NCBI GenBank assembly: GCA_013399695.1
Contig: VXAU01003995.1
Location: 1,151,333 to 1,215,332, forward strand
Length of the DNA: 64,000 nucleotides
Reading direction: 5' to 3'
Source of the DNA: Formicarius rufipectus
Lineage: Eukaryota > Chordata > Aves > Passeriformes > Formicariidae
Shown here: positions 11,641 to 25,611 of the stretch, one piece after another
Numbering within the stretch: position 1 is the stretch's first letter
Layout of the letters: each line of letters starts with the position of its first letter
Program-made: the position numbers and the translations under genes
The notes under the pieces: generated by a model
Told to the model about the DNA's origin: nothing
What the model saw: only the letters and a program-made list of their open reading frames with translations
Databases searched by the model: none

Positions 11641-14600
11641 TCTGTTGAAAAGCTAAAGTAAGGGTGCAGGTCCCTCTCTGTTTTTCTATTTGAACAGTGT
11701 CTTTGGCACCTCCAAGTATTCTTGCCCTTTCCTCCCTTCACCCTCTGCTTGCATTTTGCCCACGCTCTCCATTGTAGTTAACGTCTGTCACCCACCTCTT
11801 TTTAAAGTGTGTTATTTCAGAAATGGAATTGAGTACAGAGAGGAGAGTTCCAGAGCCTTACAGTTGTCTCTGCCGGCCCTGGAGCTGCCTCAGGGCTGTG
11901 TTTTGCAGCTTGTATGACAGCTGAACTAGAAGAGACCTTCAGCATTTTGTGGCCATTGCCCCTTTGCAGCATTAGAACACAAAAACAACAACCAACACTG
12001 TAATAGGAGGAAATCGGCCCTCCTGAACGAGACACCTTAAAAAGAAGTTGGAGAGCAACTCTCTCCTCACCCTCCTTTCCTGGTGGTAGCAGCCCAGTGA
12101 CTTCAACTACCTTCCCAAGTTGTAGGAACATCTCTCTGTCCCCATCCCTGCTGGAACCTGGCTGTCAGCCACTCCACACCCACCCCCTTGGCCTCCCTCA
12201 CCACTGCTCTTGAGCTCCCTGGGAAGAGCCAACTCTCTCCATCTCCCAATCCTCTTCAGAAGATCCAACCAGACCCTCCTGGCCAGTTCCTAAGTTCTGT
12301 AACAATATAGTATGCAGCATCTAGACAGTACTAGATAAAAATCTAAATTAAAGTGCTCTGTTTTCTGCCAGAAGTATTACTACTGTGGTTTTTATTTTTA
12401 TTCTTTTTTTTTTTTTCTTTCCTGAAATGAAAATGCTGAGGGCGGTTACAAAAGAGGCAGCCATGCCCAGCTGCAATGCTTGCACCACCACAGCAGGAAA
12501 GGGGAAGTGGGCAGGGGTGGAAAAGGGACAAAATTAGTGCATCAAGGAAGGCTCCTTTTCAGCCACTGCAGAATACTAGTCCAACACTGACACACTGTAT
12601 GAGCCACATGAACACAAAGCTGCATCTGTTTTTATATTAGGGAGGCCCGTGCTGTTGAGGAATGTGTGCACAATTTATATGAGCTATAAGCTCTGAGCTA
12701 TAAAATAAAAAGCAACTCATCCAAGTCCAAATTCCTGTTTTTCATGGAAACTGCAACGTATGGTGGCTGTCTGAAACATGTACAAGGGGAGCTGTTACTA
12801 TTTTTTTGGAAATTTATGATGTCCCATGCTTGGAGCTACAGTTGAGTGGTTTGCCAGAAGCAGCCATTCATTAATCATCAACACATGGCAAAAGAAGGTT
12901 GTTTATTTAAGATATAGTGTACTATGATAGAGCCTGCTTGCTTATTTATATAGTGTTTTAAATGAACACATTGATGAGTAAAAGTATTTCAGCAAATAAT
13001 TACCATTTTCTTCAGCAAAACAACTATCTCGATGTGAGACAAAAGTACTGGCCCAAACACACACCTTGAGCAGGACTGGGATATGTAATTGAATCCTTAC
13101 CCGAAGTTTCAAACATTTTTACTGAGAAGGATAGGTAGGAAATAGTTCTGCATGACAGTCTGAATCCTGAGCCATTCCAAATTCAGCAGTGTTTAACTGG
13201 GTCCATCGTAGTAAGAAGCAAGAGGTTTTGAAACAGACTTTTTGAGATGAGGTTACAGAAACCAATCAAGAGTAAAAAGTAATGGAAAATAAAAAACTTA
13301 AACATGGGAGAACTGTTTACAGTGCAAGTGCAGGAGAAATTAAGCCAAAGAAGCAAGTGGAGGCAGGCAGCTAATGGGAAAAGCAGGAAGCATCCTGCAG
13401 GCATGCTCCAGGTTACCAAAGGTGGTAAGACTGTTCATTGAATCCAAGGTGAGGGCTGTCAGCTGCAGTCGTTTTATCATTTTATGGCATCCAGTTTGTG
13501 TGCACGTGATGGCTGAAGCATGGCCCTCCAGGAGTCACTTCCAAGGAGTGAGTTACAGTCAGGGAGAAGACAATACTGTGTTTTGTTGCTTCTCAAAGAG
13601 CAAACTTAGGAGTAATTATTGTTAGTCCTTTACCAAATCATGTGTAGGTTGCCTTAATTTCCAGTTACATGTGTGTTGGACTCCCAGTTCCTTCCTGCCT
13701 TGAGACCTGCATATTTGGATACTACCTAAGAAATTCTGCTTTTTCAGGAAGAAAGAGTTCTTGAAATGTCCTTCCTAACCAACAGCAACCATCAGAAAAC
13801 AACAACTACAACAACAAAACCCCCCAAAATCAGAATGTTCTCCAACTGTCAAATGTTTTGTAGCTATTAAGACCCCATGCAATTTTTGTTTAAAAGGCAA
13901 TCTAGTATTTGTTGATGAGTCACTTTTTAACAGTATAGTCATAAGTTTAGGAAAAAACAGTTTTATATTAGTGCATACAAGAAAGAAGGAAACATTTAAT
14001 TTTGCTGTCAGAGAATATCTTTTGGTGGAACAAAACTGTTCCAGATGAGATGCAGTTTGGGGAGAGAAGAAAACTGGCTGGCTTCTCTAGTCAATGACAT
14101 GTTTCCTTTCTCATATTGCATCGAGAAGTGTTAAACAGAATGTTTTACAGGGAAGAGGAGTGTTTCTCTGAAGATGCTGCTGTGTTATTTCCTGTAGGAT
14201 TAGTCCTAAGCAAATCACAACTGACACAACTTTTTCCTATGCAAGTTACACTTTAAAAAGTGGTTAGTTAGCTTTCTGTTCTCTGGTAGAAGAAATAAGC
14301 TGCACCAGCACTATAGATTCTCACAGACACATTATCTGTGATTCCTTCTGGCATTTAGAAATAGGATTAACTGGCAGATCATTAGCCTCTGGAAACAGAA
14401 ATGTGCAGCAGGATACCAGGCCACAGCCCTTTTTTTTTTTTCCTTCTAACATTTATTAAACCTGGAACCAGGGCAGTATGTCAGCAAATATAATCTTGAG
14501 TGCTGCTTGATACTGGAAAGAATGGACTATTTATATGCCTGTAACTGGTTCCTATGGAGCTGCACTGGACTGCAACCTGAAGAACTTCATGGCTCCACAT

Positions 14601-16760
14601 GTTTTCTATTTTAATCTATCAAAACAATAAAAATTAGAAAAACTTGAAAAATAATGTGCTCATACAAGACATATGACTCAATGTTTGCAAGGTTTAGTCT
14701 ATGAAGAGATGTCTGCTAGGACTGGTTAGTGTTTAACAATAAATAATGGGGAATTCCTTTGGCACAATGAAGTATACATGACCTACAGACATTTTAGAGC
14801 AACTTTACACTAAAAACATATTTCTTCCATTGCTTATTTAGAACTTAAGCCACCAGCACATTTAACTCTCCAGAGGAATGTGATTCCTACATAGATGACC
14901 TCTTCCATCTGCTTAAACAGGGAATGAAATGTGTCTGCAATGTAGGTTTCACACCTGCAGAATGTAAATTACTCCTGAAATCAGCCTTTACATCCTGTGA
15001 AAATCTAAGAACCTGAATGGGGTTTTAACAGTTTGAAAACAGAAACTGAGGCCCTGTTGTTCATTTTCCTGACAATCTGTTGCTTATTATTTGTTACTAA
15101 AAACAATCAGGTCGTGACTGAAACATGATTTTATAGAAATACATTGTGACAGGGGCAATACTGTCATTGCTTTTGATGTCATTGAAAAGCTACTGCAAGA
15201 TAACTGGCTCTAGAGTCTGCCATATTTTACTGTGCTTTTGATGTAGTTATTGGCAGAAGATTTTTAACATCTTTGCCACAATTGCCTTGAATTGCAATGA
15301 AAAAAAATTTTCCTTAAATTGGAAACATGCAGGATGTGGAATATACCTGAATCTAGCTGTGAACTCCCTTTTGTCTTCTGAATGTCATTTTGTGTGGGTG
15401 TGGTCAGTCTAAGTGTATTCTGTGCCCTGGCAAGGTCTAGGAAGGGTCTTTGTACCTATTGAAAGGAACAAACAAAAAATATTGAGTGCTGAATTATTCT
15501 GCATGATCAATCCATCTGACAGTTTTTGTCCCAGACTCAGGAGTTTCCTATCACAGAAAATATGGTGCAAAGGGTTAGAGGCTGAGTCTGGAAAAGAAAA
15601 GAACCATCCACTGTCCAGAAGAGTGGGCTCAAAAAAAAAAGAAACATTGTCAAAGTTTGCCTAGTTCTAAAAATCACAAAAAGGGCAAAGATGATAACAC
15701 CAGGCGGAGATGTGTGTCTCTTGGTTGCTTTCTTTGTTTTGCAAAGATGTGTAACTCTCCAGGGATTTCTTTACAGTAAAAATAACCGGTTGGGAAATTC
15801 CTTGGCTGAGTCAGAAGTTTAATCAAGACATTTGCAGAGCCCATGGCTTATGGGACTCTGAGGCAGAGGCTCCATCCTGGGTCATCCAGGCTGCAATAAT
15901 GCAAATGGTTTTCTGAGAAGTCGTGTCAGCGCTTTGATTGTGGCTCACCCAACACAAACTGCAATTTGCACAGATTTCTGTTCCTGTTGCATCTCACCTC
16001 TGTGGGAAGACAGATAAACAACCAGAGCCTGAGAGGGCTGAAACAGTGCAGTGCTGCTGCTCTAAAGAGTGATAGGCAGTCACAGAATAAAGAAGTCAAC
16101 AGTAATCTGAGGATAAAAGAAAATCCCTTTAGGCTTAATATGAGAAAAACTGTCTGAATTAATTTAGGTTGGTTTTTTCAATTACTACTTTTACATACCA
16201 ATCCTTCCAAACACTTTGTGTATCTAACAAGCATTTAACTTGAAGTAGAGGTCTTAAGAAGGAAGTTCTGAGATGACATTCAGAAAATTAAGTCAGAAGT
16301 GAAGCAAGTAAGAGCAATGACAGCGGAATTGTTTGTGGTAAGACATGGAAATAACAGAGAAGGGTCTGGAAATCGTGAAGCACACTGGAAAGTTATTAAG
16401 AATCTGCATGGGTCTTGTGGTCTCTAAAGTGACTATTAAACCCTGGAATGGTCAAGCAGGGAGTGTACTACCTACCATGGTGCTGCGTGTACCATTAATG
16501 CTCTCCTAGTAGGGACTCATATATATATATAATATGGTGTTACATATATCTTACTCTCATAAAGTTTGATTAAGTTATGTACTGAGATATATCAGCCATG
16601 CCTCAACTTTAGTTCCTGTCCAGTTGCAGACCCTGTGATGTGTTTGGCCACTGTGCCTGGTCTGTGATGCTCCTATCCCCCATAAAGAGGCAGGATGGCT
16701 CAAGACAGATACCTAACATGGCCCCATGATGTCAGAAAAAAACCCCTCATGTTTTGGGGT
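11641..16760. other. Intergenic or FBXL13 3' region; last FBXL13 exon not found
   Basis: In mammals FBXL13 has one more coding exon after the LRR exon seen at 16801-16965, encoding a tail with a PPRWFGYD-like motif. I looked for that motif on the - strand here and did not see it. Otherwise this is AT-rich non-coding DNA with a pyrimidine-rich patch at about 12040-12280 and T runs near 12404-12418 and 14431-14441. Confidence 0.45.
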
Positions 16761-16800
16761 TTACAACCACCTCTGAATTAAGATTAGAAAAATCCTAATC

Positions 16801-16965
16801 CTTTTGGTAATACTTCTGCAGTACAGTGTCATAAGAATGTAGTGTTGCTTGCAACCTTTCCAAAGATATTTCAGTGCTTTGTCAGTAAGATGAATGCAGC
16901 CTGAGACATCCAAGAAGTGGAGATTGGCAGGCTGCAGCCAAGTACTGGACACATGTATCAGTCAT
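16801..16965 (-). pseudogene. FBXL13: FBXL13 late LRR exon with frameshift and lost donor
   Basis: After the acceptor TTCATTTACAG the exon reads MTDTCVQYLAAACQ in one frame, then LHFLDVSGCIHLTDKALKYL and WKGCKQ in another. These are the two halves of an LRR pair that is continuous in FBXL13 (ITD-x8-C-YLHILDISGC, then the GCKQ motif). At the junction the sequence CAATCTCCAC needs two more bases (or one fewer) to stay in frame. At the 3' end ACCAAAAG is followed by GATTAG where a GT donor is expected. Reading on gives a stop at 16761-16763; a possible substitute donor is GAG/GTGGTT at about 16769-16774. Homology to FBXL13 is clear. Whether this is true decay, a re-modelled C-terminus or a sequence error is open. 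Confidence 0.75.
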
Positions 16966-19900
16966 CTGTAAATGAAGCAACCAACACAGAAGTTAGAAGA
17001 TTATTGAGTATCTGAAAGAAAAAGCACAGAACACAGCATTAGTATCTAATTTGTGAGAAAACTATGTTTTAAAATAGAAGTAAAGTTTCTGGCACAGCAG
17101 AATTCTGAGTGTCTGCAAGAGGCTCCACAGAAACTGTCACTTTCTAATATTATGTATTAGTGAACTGTGATTCCAGTCTGGAATCTGTAAATCCCCAGTA
17201 TTGTGGGATTTTTTTGCCTACTGAGAATGGTTTAACTCTCCCAATCATGTATGTCCATGTAGCACATACAAGCCTTTAGCTATTGCATTGCATTGCTCTC
17301 ACTGAATTGCATTTGCATCAGCTTTTTACCTTAGTTCTCTGTTACAAATGAGGGTGTCACCAAGACCTTTAGAATGTGTAGTTGGGGGTTTTTTTTAGCT
17401 CTGAAGCACAACTGCTTAGTTTCACCTCACAGCTTCACTCTTCAGGAACTGATACCCATTGGCATTAACGCTGGAAGCTGCATTTGAGAAAACATGACAC
17501 ATAAGAGTCTTCAAGGTACATAAGGAGCCATGCAAGCCAGTAATTGCTCCACTGACCTCAGTGGGAACAGTACAGAATACATTATGCACATAGTTTAATT
17601 ATATTCAGGACCAAAAATCAAGAGGGAACATAGTAAAAACCTTTTAAAGGTATTTGATCAAAATCACTGGAGTGGGATGGTGGAAAGAGATGAGGGTTTC
17701 ACTTGTATTAAAGAGCCAATCTCCTGAGAATCTAAAAGGGACAAGGAGGCAAGATGAAGCTGGACCTGGGGTTGTGGAACCTGCAGCGTGCTGCCTCATG
17801 ACAGTCCTCCTGGTACAGAGGCATGTGTATGTGTTTTGCTTATTCCAGATTTATTTGTATGGTCACAGATTAATAAATCAATTAAAAGTAGATTAATATT
17901 CCTATTGAAATAAGAAGTTGCTGGCTCTGAAGTCAGTAATTGGTATCAGATGTGTTTAGAGAAGTCTGCATTCATCATACACTTGATCCTATTCCCTTTA
18001 GAGGACTGAGTAACAGAATTTGTGCTTCATTGAACAGTGTCTTCAGACCTTTGCTATTTAAATAGCCAATTAATTTGACCAGAGATTTATTTTCAGTTCT
18101 TGCCATATTTTCTCATGTGCAGGATGCGTTTCCCACAGCAACTTCATTTCTTTCCTATGAAATAAGAATTAACCTTGAATCAGGCTTATTCCCTGAAAGA
18201 GGCTCAGAACTACACTGCTGAATATTGTATGGAATCAGCATTTGCAAAATGATTTGTACCTGCCCTATGCATACAGACATATGACAGGGATGCTCACTGT
18301 ACTTTCACTGAAGTCACTGGAGGTTATTGAAAGACAATTAATTTGCCCCAAAAGATGGGCTTAAAGTGATAAGCTTTTCTAATTTTAGAGTAACCTGCAT
18401 AGCACATCCAAAGTATTCATTAATGTACATGTATTTCTATATTGATTTTTTCCCCATGTTCTCTTCCTATGATTTTTTTTTTCAATTCTTTTTCTTGGAT
18501 ATAATATATTCTGATGTTGCAGGACACATTAATATATATCCTTTGGAACAGGTTCGTTCTGACTGTAATCTCCTGACCATCTTTAAACAGTCTCTGAGTG
18601 GAAAGTATTTCCTTACTTAGCAGCTGGATACCCTCAATTTGCACTTCAGATTGCCAAAGGATTTGTAAGACCCATTAGCTTTAACACCCACAGGTGTACC
18701 CAGCTCATTTTATGGAGCTGCAAGCTGGATTGAAGTCAAGAAAAGATTTGTGAACCTGTGTGTAGGTTTATTTGGAAGAGTCTTGATGTTCTTTCTGAAA
18801 ATAGTAGGGTATTAGCATTTAGCAGACTAGCTTTATAACTGTTTAAGGAAAAGATACCATCTGGGAACAAAGTGTTGGAAGGGGATTACAAGGTCACTGA
18901 GTCAACTCATTTGTTCCCATTTGCAAGGACTACAAAATATGACCCAGATCACTCCCTTCCCCAGAGCCACACTAACATGCCTTAGGAGTTTGCCCCTGCC
19001 TCCCTCCCCAGGATGCTGCTTCACAATTCACTTCTGTGATAACCAGATCTCCCCATGGCCAGACTAAATGTATTTATTGACATTTTATGGGGTTTGTTTG
19101 TTTTGTTTGCCTGTGTTGGTATATAACTTGTAGTGGGAAGCACAGCAGAGGTGACTGATCACATCACCTGACTTCAACTACTGTGGGAAGATCTCCATGC
19201 ACAACTTCTATGGCCACTGTCATTGTAGAAAAATAGCTGAATATCTGTCAAAAGCAAAGGATACAGGAGATTGAGACTGAGATGTATTTAGTAATTAATG
19301 GTGCACAGCAGGTATCTTGAAGAATAAATCAAGGACTATTGTAAGATACAGAGTGGCCTGCCAGATCTGAAACACAGCCAGTGGGTTTTGCCTGGAGGAT
19401 GAGAAACATTTGGGAGGCACACAACTTGATCAAGGAATATCTATAATCTAGGACTGCCTCGTTAGTCAGCCAAGTAATCTCAGACTAGTTGTCCAGGAGG
19501 GTGTGTTCAACCAGTGCAGGGAATGAGAGGATGTGAGGGCTGTGTGGAGGACTGAAAGGACAGCCAAGGCTTATGGAGATGGGTGTTGGAGAGGAGGAAG
19601 GCAGAGACAAGTGATGGCTGCAGACCTATTGTGGAAGGAAACAGGATATGGCCACTTCAGAGGGAAAAAAAGGGGGAAACTGGTCCAGTGAATGGTGAGC
19701 TTGTAAAGGATAGTTCAAGCTGAACGTTTCCAAAAGTAGTAATAAACTTTCTGTTCCCCCTTGATGGTGATGGCAACAACGTTACGACAACTTCTCTGAA
19801 ATTAAAATAGAATTAAATCAACATTTTTAAAACTGCATTTGCATGTTTATTGCCAAAATGCAGCAAATATTTTGTTTTGCTATTAAAGAAAATAATAAAA

Positions 19901-21839
19901 CCACTGAAATAATTAGATGAACAAGAGCCAGAGCTATTAAGTCAAAGTACAGGGAAGACATCTAGACCTTCGTAATAGCAAGGGAACACACATTATGATA
20001 CAGGAAAAAGATAATTAAGATGCAAGACTTTAATCAAATAGAAATTATACAGAAAACATAGGAAGCAAAAATGCTGAAGTTAAAAGTTTGTGGTAAAGAG
20101 AAACTAAGTTTCACTATAGATTAATCTTAACCTAAATAAATTAATACCTGTAAATAATTTGGTTTTTTTTCAGATATTCTGACTTCCTGAATGAAAATTA
20201 GTTGAGTTCCTGTCCTGAAGAGATGCTAGTTAATTGAACATGGCTGCAACTGCACATGGGTTTTTTTGGCAGTAACTACCTACTAAACACAATGCACTTC
20301 ATCAGACTGACCAACACACTTCTGACAGTGGGAACCACTAGAAAAACCCATATTAACTTGGGTATTAAGGGCATATTCATACAGCCCTGGTATAACTATT
20401 ATTCTAAGTCTCCTTCTAATAGTCAGCAGAGAGACGGGGTTTCTCAAAGAACTGAGGAAAGGTTCTCTGTAGAAATACTCTCCATTGAATATGAAAAACA
20501 GACTCCCTTCCACAGGTAGAAGTTATCCAAATACCTCAAAAATTCTATTTTCCAAAGGACTCGATTTCTTATGCTTAGAATCTTCAAAATCAGTAAGCAT
20601 AAAGTTACATCTCTGAGTGTATCAGCTTTTAAGCACTTCTGCTATTTCAAAGTAATCACTTGCCCTGACATGTAAAGCCACAGGTATTAAATTCTAATGC
20701 CCCAGTTTATGCTTTACCTGGGCTCTGAAGAAGTACTGGAAAAAATTAAAGCATGAAAATACCAAGAGTTAGCAAAGCAAAAACACCACCCTTTGGAAGC
20801 ACCCAGAACACCAGAACCTGAGAGAATATTTGCAGGGAGTGTCATGAAAAGCCCTTCTTTCTTCACCCTGCCCTAGACACCAACCCCCTAGGGAGACAAA
20901 CATTCATCTGGTACAGCAGGGGCACCTTTATATTTTAACTGCAACCATGAGAAGAATGCCAAACCCCCTCAAAAGCCAAGTTTCAAAACTTAAAACTCAT
21001 GGAAAAGCAGCTGAACAATGCCAATAGGTCAAATTTCTGAATGAAATAGTATGTAATTCTCTGCAATAGCAATCCCAGAACTATCTCACTATTCCTTATA
21101 CATACCTTTGAGCAACCAACTCTGTTGCCAGATGTCAGTCTGTGGCAGTGAAATGCCATTGCTTTCCCAGCTTCATCTGCCAGCTGAGGGCAGTAAGAGA
21201 CATGGCAGTGTCACAGATATTTTGTGAGTTTGCAGAGCTCAGTTACAACACCTGTACTTCAGCCCTTGGATTCACTTCAGGCACTTCATTTCTCTTGGTA
21301 GCCCCTATTAGCAGTGAAGTCACTCAGCTGTTTGCTGTGAATGTCACTAGTAGAAGAAGAGGTGCATGAAGGGGCTACTGAGGCTATTTTCCATTGCTTA
21401 TATATTATAATGTGGGCCCTCTCTCTTTTTTTCTTTAATGAACATAAATCTGTGTAAATGACATTCTTTTCTTGAAAAGAAATGGGTAATGGCTTCAGGA
21501 CTGTCACTCAGGAGTTTTGGGTTATGATTTGCTCTGTGGAGTTCAGGCCAGTTAGCTGTGATACTGGTTGACTACAATTTCCATCCCCATTTTTAGAGTG
21601 AATAAACATCTGTAGATCCTACTGACTTCAATACCTTTATAACTCAGATAGCTTTCTCTTATGCCTTCTAAAACAGACAGTTTTGGAAAATAACAATGAG
21701 ACTCTCAAGAAAGGTCACATAGATTCTTAAAATACACTTTTCTCATTTGCCCTCTGAAACTTCTTTTACCTTTCATCCTGAATGTTTATGAAGCCTGAAA
21801 ATATTTACTTCTAAGGCTACAAAGAGAAGGAGAAGGCAG

Positions 21840-21878
21840 ACCTTCTCTTAAAACCTTCTCTGGAAACCTTCTCATGAA
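21840..21878. repeat. Three-copy 13-bp tandem repeat
   Basis: ACCTTCTCTTAAA, ACCTTCTCTGGAA and ACCTTCTCATGAA follow one another exactly in register. The stretch just before (21822-21830, AAGAGAAGG) is the reverse complement of the start of copy one, so a small hairpin is possible. It lies in a presumed FBXL13 intron. Confidence 0.8.
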
Positions 21879-24800
21879 GAGAGATACCTAAAATCACATT
21901 TCTTCACCCAACAACCCCATGATTTGAGCATTGCAGAACATTGTGCAGCTCTGCCAAAGCTTTGGCTTCAGTGAGAATCTCTCCTCTTCTGTGATGTTCC
22001 ACTTGAAACCATGGTGAGATATTTGTCCCTGAGTTATCTTCCAGGCTTGCTAATCTTGGCCTAAAGCCAGTGTAATTTGTCATTTACTGGAATGTAATTC
22101 TACCTCTATAGGGAAAAGAAAGAAATACTTACGTGGCAAACTGAATAAAAACCACTGGTTGCATGAAAGCTTTTCAAAGATTTCAAGAATGAGTCCTGAG
22201 GTAAACAGACTCAGGATCACATAGATACATAACACATGTGCATGCACACAGAGACACAAAAATGCACTTCTTTATCATCCACAAGTATTACATATATATC
22301 ATTCTGAAAAAAACCTGCAATAATCAGACTATTGCCTCTAACACACAGATGCTTTTTCCTCATGTAAGACAGGAACTCACACACTAACATAGGGTTGATC
22401 ACTGAAAAATCTTATCTTTGTTATGACAAAAAATTATGTGATTCTGGGTGATTTTTGTGACTCTCACATAAACAGATGCAAATAAACATATCAAATCTGA
22501 AATTTGTATTGTAGACAGGAATTTTTGTCTGTATTCTCACCCTAGTTTATTTTTTCTGTCTATCAGTACAGCTGTAGCAGGCCAGTCCTTCCTGGGCTTC
22601 AAGTTCTTGTTTTATTTTCCAAAATATTAGGATGTCAGTGTTTTAACTTAGGACTTGTCAGAGTGGACAACTCAGAAATTATATTAATTGTCTTCTGTAC
22701 GCTTCCTGTTTGAATCTCAGTTCTGTAGAGCTACAGCTCTGTCACCTGCAATACAGAAATATTCTCAATGCAGCAACTGAATGTTTATTATCCATGTGCA
22801 AGAGGAACTGCACTCCCTTCAGAGTTAGGCTTGAGATGTGATGACTTAATCACTCCATTCTCCACTAGGGTATGTAACACAAGCTGAAGCCAAGATTTCA
22901 ATGCCTATGAGATATGTTTATCTTATTTTTACTAGCATAGCTTGTATGCATACATATTTAAAATATCCTTCCAAGTTAGGTTCTGAGTTAGCTCTTAACT
23001 TTAAGTCTACCCCTGCATTATTTTGCAAATAGCACTGACATTATGTTTGCAATCAAAGGGGATGGAGCTTAGGTTGCTCTCTTTATCTCTGTGTCCCTGG
23101 TTCTATGTCTATAAAGAAAGTAACAGAACAGGTTGTGAAGGTAAATAATGTTTGCAAAATACTCAGACACTACAGAAAATCCAATGGCACATGAAGCAAA
23201 TAAAATTTTCTGACTTCTTTGCATAATTTTAATTCTGTGTAAATAAGGCCTGAGGACACACACAAACATCAGTGAAATTATCAAATACTAAATTGCTGCT
23301 CATTAGGTAAGCATCACCTATGTTATGAATGAGCAAAGATCCTATTTACAAAATATGGGATCACATAAGCATTTACATACTGTTATAATGCCTGGGAACA
23401 GGCAATGGGATTATAAGGGGATTACTCTCTACAAGTTTTCTATGAACTCATATCCTTAGATTCAACTCACAAAAAAGGATTTACCATTTTTAAAAAGTTA
23501 TTTCATATCTCTTTTTCTTTCTCTAGCCCTCCCTGGATCAATGACAACGTGGCTTCTGCCACTCCTACATGTACTCCCTGCTGCTGCTTTCCTCCTCTGA
23601 AAGTTCAGATTTTTATGGCACATGAGGAAAGCACAAGCACTTCTTTTTCACAGTCCTTTTTTGAACTTCCTCTGTGTAATGAGAAAACTGAAATAGCTTC
23701 TTAGCCGTGGCACAACACAAGTGAATACTCTCATCTGAAAGCAGCAGCACTGGCATCACACAACTTTCCATGAGGCACTCAGGATGTACATACTTGGTCA
23801 TTGTTAAAAACATGGAACTTTACATGGAACGGCCATGAAAGGCGAGCCAGAATTATTCCCAAAGAAGCAAATCCTAATGGCCTGATGTGTATGTTGGGTA
23901 ACAAGATTCAATCCAGATGCAGCCCTTGTGGTACAACAACAACTAACTTGTTTTTACAATATATGGTTATAAAATTACGGGTGTTGAAGATTTATAATGG
24001 AAAAAATGTAGAAGCTGAAGACTGAAATTATATGATGTCATTGCCTGTACCTGCAGCCTTATGATTTGCAACTGTTTATGGGCATGGAATTGATAATTCA
24101 AAAACATGATTTATGCATTTCTGTTACATATGGTTAGGAATGATTCTCAGTTACAGAAAGAAAGTGCTCTTATTTGGATATAAATCCTCTCTCCTTCCTA
24201 ACAAGATGGATGGTTCTTTTTACTACTGTAAAATTACCAACTAATGTTTATTTCTTTTATTTTTCTGAAATACAAAGCACTAAATTATGCAATCATACTG
24301 AATTTGCCGAATCTCCATAAGGATTTTGGTAAACCTGTGATAAGGACCAGGAATTTCACAGTTTAACTATACAATTTGGAAACTGTCATCTCCTTCTCTT
24401 CACTCTTCATTTTCAAACTGAGTTCATTTCATGCCCACTGGATTCCGTATGGAAATAAACAGCAAAAAACTGACCCCTATCCATCTTTTTCATGCCAAAA
24501 TTGAACAGACCTCCACTGTATGGAATTGTAGGAATGAAAGGGGAGAATCATTTTTGAAACTGTAGAAAGGTGTAATGAAGAATGAGTGATGATATGCAGA
24601 GCAAAATAAGATTGGCTTTGGACAAGGTTAATTTGAAAATATAGAGAGGCTTCCAGGAAACACCAAGAAAACAGGTGAAGTTTTACCTGAATTGCAGTAT
24701 CACTGATGTGTTTGCATTATGATATAGGAAGTTCTGATATTTTTCCAGAACAGCCAAGACCTCCCAAGCCCTAAAAAATTTCTGGAAAAATTAATCTTAA

Positions 24801-25578
24801 AAATCAACATACGCAACTACATGTAATTACACTTAAGACGGTCGATAGTATCCAACTGCTGTAAAGGTTCTGTCTAAGAATTACAGCATATTTTAAGATA
24901 TTCTCTTCAGCAAAATTCACATAGTTTATCCTCAGATTTTTGAAGCATGGATAAGGGTTAAGAATTCTAAGCAGAAATAATTCAATTGAGAATGGGAAAA
25001 ATTTGATTTTCCCACCTGTTGAGAAAGAAGGAGATTAAAGAAAACTGTGTGGTGAAAATACTTCCAGCAGGGCTCTCATAACAATACATTTACATCAAGA
25101 TACATTTACATATGTACTCATCCAAAATTTGAGGTTGAAAGAGCTTTTTGTAATTTTTTTTTTTTTTTAAGAACAAAATACTATTTTCTAGGACCAAATA
25201 ATGCTTTAAAATTGCTGCCTTACCATTAAGGGTTTTGTAGCTGTGGCACAAGACAACAGTTGAAACAATGCAGTCACACTCCTAGGTGTATGAACAACCT
25301 CTATATTCAAGACAATAGGGAGGTGAAAACTTTGGTAAATTCCTGTTTCAGGAGTGCAAAAGGATCCAAAGATGCTTTGTGATTTTTACTGCTTGTCCTC
25401 CAGGAAACAGGACAATTTTCTGATCTTAAATGCCCTAAACTGAAGGAAAATTAAATGTTGATTTTGTAAAATGCATTTTGATAGTCACTGCAGAATATTT
25501 CTGTCCCTCGTACCGATAAAACAAACTTTAGCGAAAAACACAGTTATCACTTTATTCCATATGGCTAATAAATTCTCA

Positions 25579-25611
25579 ACAATTAGGCAGTGATGCTCAC
25601 TGCCTAATTGT
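25579..25611. repeat. Perfect short hairpin (15-bp arms, 3-base loop)
   Basis: ACAATTAGGCAGTGA, then TGC, then TCACTGCCTAATTGT: the arms are perfectly complementary. Such a tight perfect inverted repeat is unusual in neutral intronic DNA. The stem is too short for a typical microRNA precursor. It may come from a local inverted duplication or be the trace of a small palindromic element. Confidence 0.85.
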
